DNA of 64,000 nt from Sphingomonas sp. LaA6.9 (GTDB lineage Bacteria > Pseudomonadota > Alphaproteobacteria > Sphingomonadales > Sphingomonadaceae): the NCBI RefSeq assembly GCF_022601895.1, contig NZ_JAKVIO010000014.1:1-64000 (forward strand), given 5' to 3'. The position numbers and the translations under genes are program-made. The notes beneath the pieces were generated by a model. It was not told where the DNA came from, ran no database searches, and saw only the letters and a list, made by a program, of their open reading frames with translations. Within the stretch, counting starts at the first letter, position 1, and every line of letters begins with the position of its first letter. Below are positions 59,736 through 64,000 of this stretch, piece by piece.

Positions 59736-60659
59736 TTAAGCGCGTGTCTCGCTGTCGTCAACGCGTGGCTTTATGTCGGCAAGCGGATGGCGGCTGTTCA
59801 CAAGCTCGACAAGGCGTTTGCTGTCGACATGCGTATAGATTTGCGTGGTTGCGATATCGGCATGACCCAGCATCGCCTGAAGTGCGCGCAGGTCAGCACC
59901 ACCCTCAAGCAGATGCGTGGCAAAGGCGTGCCGCAACACGTGCGGGCTGATCCGTTCGGGTGGGATACCGGCACGCGCGCCAAGCGCGCGAATGATCTGA
60001 TAAAGCCGAATGCGGCTCAGATGCGATTTGCCCGATGGGAACAGCCACGGCGAATCGACGGGCACGAACGCAGCCCACTCAGCGACGGCACGCCGCGCAC
60101 GATCCGAGATCGGCACAAGCCGCTCGCGCTCGCCCTTGCCGCGCAGTATGAGAAAGGGCCGGTCCGGCGAGATCGCCTTGCGCGGCAGCGATACGAGTTC
60201 GGTAGCGCGAAGTCCGGAGCCGTAGAGCAGTTCGATCAGCGCCGCCAGGCGATAGTCGAGCGGGACCGGATTCGCGCGCGCCAAAGCCGCCGCGATCTCG
60301 TCGAATATCCGCTCCACATCGCCATGAGTCAGTATCCTGGGAAGCGATCGCTGCGTTGAGGGCCGCGGCAACGCTCCCGACGGATCATCGCCGCGCAGCC
60401 CTTCATCGGCCAGAAAGCCGTAGAACCGCCTGAGCGCCGCGGCCTTGCGCGCCGCTGTCGACCGCGCGAGTTGCATCCAGCTTTCGGCCAGTCGCTCCAG
60501 CGCGGCGGCGTCGGCATCCCCCAATCGGCCGTGGAGAAATCCAGAAGCACCGCGCAGGTCCGTCGCATAGGCCGTCAGCGTATTTCGTGCAGCGCCAGCC
60601 TCGGCAGCAAGCATCTCCAGAAAGCGATCGATCAGCGCCGAATCCTGCCCGGCAGCCAC
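59736..60659 (-). CDS. xerD: tyrosine recombinase XerD-like
   Basis: A 307-residue site-specific recombinase. It has an N-terminal SAM-like core-binding domain (about 5-90) and a catalytic domain with Arg in [12 protein letters not shown], Lys in [28 protein letters not shown] (HxxR), [14 protein letters not shown] (second His and catalytic Tyr). Length and motifs fit XerD, which resolves chromosome dimers at dif with XerC; XerC is the alternative. The start is GTG at 60659, two bases after the stop of the preceding gene. Confidence 0.9.
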   Translation of the reverse strand: MAAGQDSALIDRFLEMLAAEAGAARNTLTAYATDLRGASGFLHGRLGDADAAALERLAESWMQLARSTAARKAAALRRFYGFLADEGLRGDDPSGALPRPSTQRSLPRILTHGDVERIFDEIAAALARANPVPLDYRLAALIELLYGSGLRATELVSLPRKAISPDRPFLILRGKGERERLVPISDRARRAVAEWAAFVPVDSPWLFPSGKSHLSRIRLYQIIRALGARAGIPPERISPHVLRHAFATHLLEGGADLRALQAMLGHADIATTQIYTHVDSKRLVELVNSRHPLADIKPRVDDSETRA

Positions 60660-60661
60660 GA

Positions 60662-62458
60662 CTATACCCGCGTCAGCGCTTCCGCCGCGATCATCCGCGC
60701 CTCGGGCTCCAGCCCGACCCTGCGCAGTGCCGAGACGATGCGATAAAGGTGCGCGGGCGGAACATAGCGCCAATCCACCGTCTGCATCCCGAGCGCAGCC
60801 AGCAGGACCACCGTACCCGGCTGACGCGCCTCGACCGCGCGATCCAGCAGGCTCGCCCACTTGCCACCGCGCGTCAGGTCGAATTCGAGTTCGCCGGCAA
60901 GCCCCGAAGCCTCCTCGAGACTCAACCGGTCAAGGCCGGCAAGCGCCGCAACCAGGAACTGCCCCTTCAGCGAATCCACGCTGCCGGCATAGCTCTCTGC
61001 ACGCGATGCGTTCACCGTGACCAGCGGCCGCGGCGACCCGACTGCGAGAAGCGCCCAGGCGTCGCCCTGTTCGGCATCCTCGACCGCACGCGACCAGCGC
61101 GTTGCACCATTGTCGAAGCCCGCCGTGAACATCGCGCCGATCAGGCTCGGCGTATCGGCCACATAGTCGGGATCGACCGGCACGCGCGCCGCTGCACGCG
61201 CTGTAAGGATCAGATTGGCGTAGCGCTCGGCTGCGTCGTCGCTTTCACCCCAGATGTCGCGCATTGCACCAAGCCGTGCATCGAGATCTTCGCCTGCATA
61301 GGCCTCCCGCAGCGCAAGCGGCGGGGTTCCCGCAGTGTCGGCGGGATCCATCCGGTCGAGCACCGCACCGTAAAGGTCGACCAATGCTGCGCCCGACAGA
61401 ACGCCAAGCACGGCAGCGCGGCGACCTGTCGCAATCCGCTCGCTGTCGGGAAGCATCGATGCGCGCGCGCGCCAGCCGGCCACCTGCGGCCCAGCCGTCC
61501 GGAACAGGCGCGCGGGAATCTCCACATTGGTCGCGGTCGCGAGGCCGTAACGCCACGCGGTCAACTGCTCGACGCCGTCCCATTCGATGGTTACCGAGCG
61601 CCGACCATCGACGCCTGCACCCACGACCTTTTCAGCGAGCAGCAGGTCGATCGATCGCGTTCCGCCAAGTCGTGTGCGACGAGCCTCGTCGATTGCGGCG
61701 CTGGCGGTCCCCGGTTCGCCCGAAAGTGCGGCACACATGGCACGCGCCAATATCCAGCTGGTCTCGCGGCTCGCGGCCGATGCCGGCTCCGCCAGCGGGC
61801 AAAGCCCCGCCGGATCGCCGAGCGCAAGCGAAGTCTGCATCGCGACCTGGAACAGCTTGGGCGAATATTGGCTGACGTCGACGCTCTGAACGAGCAGTCG
61901 CGCCGAATCGGCTTCGCCCATTCTGAGCAACAGCCAGGCGCGCTCGGCGATCCAGTCGGGCGCGGAAACGCCTCTCGGCGTGGGCACGTTGGACAGCAGC
62001 GCGCGGCGCAGCAAAATCGAAGCCCAGCGCGAGGGCAGCGGCGCGTCGAGCCGACGCATCACTTGCGAAAGAATGGCACCATCCGACGCGCCAAATGCGC
62101 CATTGCCCAGCCCGCCATCGCCCTCATGCAACGGCCCGACGCTGTCGATCGGGCGGAGCGGCGCAGAAGGCAGATTGAAGTGCGTCAGGGCCTCTTCCTG
62201 CTCCTCCTCGTCTTCCGCACCTTCTTCGGCGGGGACGAGCGGAGATTCGGGCACGGCCACGGCTTCGGAAGGCCGCGCAGGTTCGGCGGGGCGCTGGCCC
62301 GGGGGCGGAGCCGGCGGCGGCGCGGTTACCGGATCGCCGAAGCCCTCGGGCAACAGCGATTCGGGCGCTTCCTGACCGATTGCGGGAATCGCCGCGAGCA
62401 GTCCGGCGCCCGCCAGCGCGAGCGCGATGCGCGAAACCTTATTGTCCCAGAATCTCAT
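60662..62458 (-). CDS. hypothetical exported protein (598 residues)
   Basis: I do not recognise a named family. The product begins MRFWDNKVSRIALALAGAGL with a signal peptide or anchor (about 9-29), then a Pro/Glu-rich spacer (about 35-95), then about 480 residues of Ala/Leu-rich helical repeats with no clear motif (LLRRALLSN, AERAWLLLRMGEADSARLL, ARAMCAALSGEPGTASAAID), possibly alpha-solenoid or TPR-like. It is encoded between a small membrane protein and xerD in one operon. The start at 62458 is supported by the hydrophobic N terminus. Confidence 0.75.
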   Translation of the reverse strand: MRFWDNKVSRIALALAGAGLLAAIPAIGQEAPESLLPEGFGDPVTAPPPAPPPGQRPAEPARPSEAVAVPESPLVPAEEGAEDEEEQEEALTHFNLPSAPLRPIDSVGPLHEGDGGLGNGAFGASDGAILSQVMRRLDAPLPSRWASILLRRALLSNVPTPRGVSAPDWIAERAWLLLRMGEADSARLLVQSVDVSQYSPKLFQVAMQTSLALGDPAGLCPLAEPASAASRETSWILARAMCAALSGEPGTASAAIDEARRTRLGGTRSIDLLLAEKVVGAGVDGRRSVTIEWDGVEQLTAWRYGLATATNVEIPARLFRTAGPQVAGWRARASMLPDSERIATGRRAAVLGVLSGAALVDLYGAVLDRMDPADTAGTPPLALREAYAGEDLDARLGAMRDIWGESDDAAERYANLILTARAAARVPVDPDYVADTPSLIGAMFTAGFDNGATRWSRAVEDAEQGDAWALLAVGSPRPLVTVNASRAESYAGSVDSLKGQFLVAALAGLDRLSLEEASGLAGELEFDLTRGGKWASLLDRAVEARQPGTVVLLAALGMQTVDWRYVPPAHLYRIVSALRRVGLEPEARMIAAEALTRV

Positions 62459-62576
62459 TCGCGACCGGCTTTTCGACGCGCGTCTGCGGTTTTTCGCTGG
62501 CGAGCGTGGAGAGGAAATAAAGCGCGCCACCAATGATGACGAGCAGGATGATCAGGTTCCGGATGAGACGCGACAT
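62439..62576 (-). CDS. small single-span membrane protein
   Basis: A 45-residue protein, MSRLIRNLIILLVIIGGALY then FLSTLASEKPQTRVEKPVAN: a basic N terminus, one transmembrane helix and a polar tail. The gene overlaps the start of the following 598-residue gene by 20 bases, which suggests translational coupling. It starts the operon that continues to xerD and accA. The function is unknown; a partner for the exported protein is a reasonable guess. Confidence 0.7.
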   Translation of the reverse strand: MSRLIRNLIILLVIIGGALYFLSTLASEKPQTRVEKPVANEILGQ

Positions 62577-62636
62577 GGCTTTCCTATGCTGTGGCAAGGT
62601 CGAGGCGGCAAGAGCGTAGCGATATTTCGTGCGCTT

Positions 62637-62665
62637 TTGCCCCATCGCCATCGCTTGTGTATAGC
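62637..62665 (+). promoter_or_regulatory. candidate aroK promoter
   Basis: TTGCCC (62637-62642) and TATAGC (62660-62665) are 17 bases apart. Transcription would start about 62671-62673, only a few bases before the aroK ATG at 62675, leaving no room for a ribosome-binding site. Confidence 0.5.
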
Positions 62666-62674
62666 CCCGCCGCC

Positions 62675-63229
62675 ATGCATGCCGAGCCCGTAAGCATTCT
62701 TATCGACCCGTTGCCGCCGATCGTCCTTGTCGGGCTGATGGGCGTTGGCAAGTCGACCGTGGGGAAACGGCTCGCAACCCGCCTCGACATCCCCTTCGTC
62801 GATGCCGACCACGAGATCGAGGTCGCGGCAGACCTCACCATCAGCGAGATTTTCGAGCGCTATGGCGAGGGACATTTTCGCGACGGAGAACGCCGCGTCA
62901 TCGCCCGGCTGATCGACGGCTCGCCCAAGGTTATTGCGACCGGCGGCGGCGCATTCATGCAGGAGGAGACGCGCGCGCTGATCCTCGAACGCGCGCTCGC
63001 GATCTGGCTCGACGCCGACATTCCCGTGCTCGCCCAGCGCGTTGGGCGGCGCGACACGCGCCCGCTGCTGCGCAACAAGGATCCCGAAACCGTGCTGGCC
63101 GAACTCGCGGCGGTCCGAAATCCGATCTACGCGCTCGCGCCCATCCATGTGCGCAGCCAGCCTTCGCCACACGACATCACCGTCGATCGCATCCTCCAAG
63201 CCTTGCGCGAAAGGGCCCTCATCCAGTGA
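62675..63229 (+). CDS. aroK: shikimate kinase
   Basis: Phosphorylates shikimate in the aromatic amino-acid pathway. The 184-residue product has the Walker [16 protein letters not shown] (about 20-34), shikimate-binding FVDADHEIE (about 41-49), [12 protein letters not shown] and [11 protein letters not shown] (about 86-96), and RPLLRNKD in the lid. No ribosome-binding site precedes the ATG at 62675, while a promoter-like pair lies immediately upstream. Its stop overlaps the aroB GTG start. Confidence 0.94.
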   Translation: MHAEPVSILIDPLPPIVLVGLMGVGKSTVGKRLATRLDIPFVDADHEIEVAADLTISEIFERYGEGHFRDGERRVIARLIDGSPKVIATGGGAFMQEETRALILERALAIWLDADIPVLAQRVGRRDTRPLLRNKDPETVLAELAAVRNPIYALAPIHVRSQPSPHDITVDRILQALRERALIQ

Positions 63230-64000
63230 TCATCGTGCCCGTTGCGCTCGGTTCGCGCAGCTATGACGTCCATATCGAAAATGGCGCGCTCGATCGCGCA
63301 GGCGCGCTGCTTGCGCCGTGGATAAAGCGTGACCGGGCGATCATCGTCACCGATGCCAACGTCGCGGCTACGCAACTACCTCGCCTCCGGACGGCCCTTG
63401 CAGGCATCGAGCAGCACGTCATCACGCTCGCGCCCGGCGAAGGCACCAAGAGCTGGGAGCAACTCGAGGCGCTGACCGACCAGCTGCTCGAAGTCGAGGT
63501 CGAGCGCGGCGACCATATCATCGCGCTTGGCGGCGGGGTGATCGGCGACCTGGTTGGTTTTGCCGCAGCGATCCTCAAACGCGGCTGCGGATTCGTCCAG
63601 ATCCCCACGACCCTGCTCGCGCAGGTCGACAGCTCGGTGGGCGGCAAGACCGCAATCAATTCAAAGGCCGGCAAGAACCTCATTGGTGCGTTCCATCAGC
63701 CCGGCTTCGTGCTGATCGACCCCAGCGTGCTCGACACGCTGCCGCCGCGCGAGCAGCGCGCGGGCTATGCCGAGGTCGTCAAATACGGGCTGATCGACGA
63801 TTTCGCCTTCTTCGAATGGTGTGAAGCCAATGGCGCTGCATTGCTTGCCGGCGACATGGCCGCGCGTACGCACGCCATCGCGAAAAGCGTTGCCGCCAAG
63901 GCCAGGATCGTCGCCGCCGATGAGCGTGAGACCGCGGATTTGCGCGCACTGCTCAATCTCGGCCACACCTTCGGACATGCCCTGGAGGCCGACAAGGGCT
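63226..64000 (+). CDS. aroB: 3-dehydroquinate synthase (partial, runs off the right edge)
   Basis: Converts DAHP to 3-dehydroquinate, the second step of the shikimate pathway. The visible 258 residues start with GTG at 63226 ([14 protein letters not shown]), which overlaps the aroK stop as GTGA. Motifs include [25 protein letters not shown] (NAD loop, about 101-113), [31 protein letters not shown] and the metal-binding [11 protein letters not shown]. The 3' end is beyond the window. Confidence 0.97.
   Translation, partial: MIIVPVALGSRSYDVHIENGALDRAGALLAPWIKRDRAIIVTDANVAATQLPRLRTALAGIEQHVITLAPGEGTKSWEQLEALTDQLLEVEVERGDHIIALGGGVIGDLVGFAAAILKRGCGFVQIPTTLLAQVDSSVGGKTAINSKAGKNLIGAFHQPGFVLIDPSVLDTLPPREQRAGYAEVVKYGLIDDFAFFEWCEANGAALLAGDMAARTHAIAKSVAAKARIVAADERETADLRALLNLGHTFGHALEADKG

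Noticed and set aside
59736-60659. The tyrosine recombinase as an integrase of a mobile island
   Set aside because: It lies between housekeeping genes in an operon, has XerC/D length and motifs, and no attachment repeats or cargo are visible.

Overview
The window is a high-GC alphaproteobacterial chromosome segment, most likely from a sphingomonad (order Sphingomonadales). I infer this from the two TonB-dependent receptors, the ccmCDEFGHI layout, the S6 protein with a Gly/Arg-rich tail, the 12-gene type II secretion operon next to a surface-lipoprotein/TonB-receptor pair, and the general character of the proteins. It reads as ordinary chromosome, mostly tight operons. The only mobile-element trace I see is an IS30-like end at the extreme left edge.

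Layout. 1-3.5 kb: IS30-like end, a small membrane protein, an HTH-type unknown protein, then the ribosomal operon rpsF-rpsR-rplI behind a leader hairpin. 3.6-10.8 kb: a MocR-type regulator divergent from a YczE-like membrane protein, folE, a TonB receptor, and an L,D-transpeptidase behind a small alanine-rich lipoprotein. 11.2-15.6 kb: tRNA-Met, a 2H phosphoesterase, the potassium transporter Kup, and an Lrp regulator divergent from alanine dehydrogenase. 15.6-21.6 kb: cytochrome c maturation genes ccmC-D-E-F-G-H-I (including a 43-residue ccmD) and a leucine-type amino-acid dehydrogenase. 21.7-33.0 kb: tRNA-His and a complete gspC-D-E-F-G-H-I-J-K-L-M-N operon. 33.1-38.4 kb: a prolyl-4-hydroxylase-like dioxygenase, then a beta-helix lipoprotein and TonB receptor pair behind a PHO-box-like array. 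38.4-46.7 kb: an RND tripartite efflux operon with an unknown leading gene, divergent from a TetR regulator across a 49-bp palindrome, then a LysR regulator. 46.9-52.8 kb: a large autotransporter, two short-chain dehydrogenases and an AraC regulator. 52.8-58.7 kb: tRNA-Arg; the comF-grxC-nitrilase-DUF1178 group; a methyltransferase; a Nudix hydrolase; two Flp-type pilins; and an M48 metalloprotease. 58.8-64 kb: small membrane protein, 598-residue unknown, xerD and accA in one operon, divergent from aroK-aroB. aroB runs off the right edge.

Genes that work together. The ccm set builds c-type cytochromes. The gsp set is a secretion machine beside a putative phosphate-starvation lipoprotein/TonB-receptor module, an arrangement resembling the T2SS/elpS locus I recall from Caulobacter. 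The RND pump, its adaptor and its NodT channel form an efflux unit under TetR control. aroK and aroB are consecutive parts of the shikimate supply and overlap as GTGA.

The most unusual thing I found is a perfect 33-bp tandem repeat in the leader-peptide regions of two pseudopilin genes, gspH and gspJ. Each unit carries a potential GTG start codon, an eight-residue leader and a prepilin-peptidase-like G/F site. Units in the two genes differ by one base, so the array appears to have been copied between genes. Other points of interest are the PHO-box-like array, the RND and MocR operator palindromes, the rpsF leader terminator, a probable CTG start in the Lrp regulator and a probably leaderless aroK.
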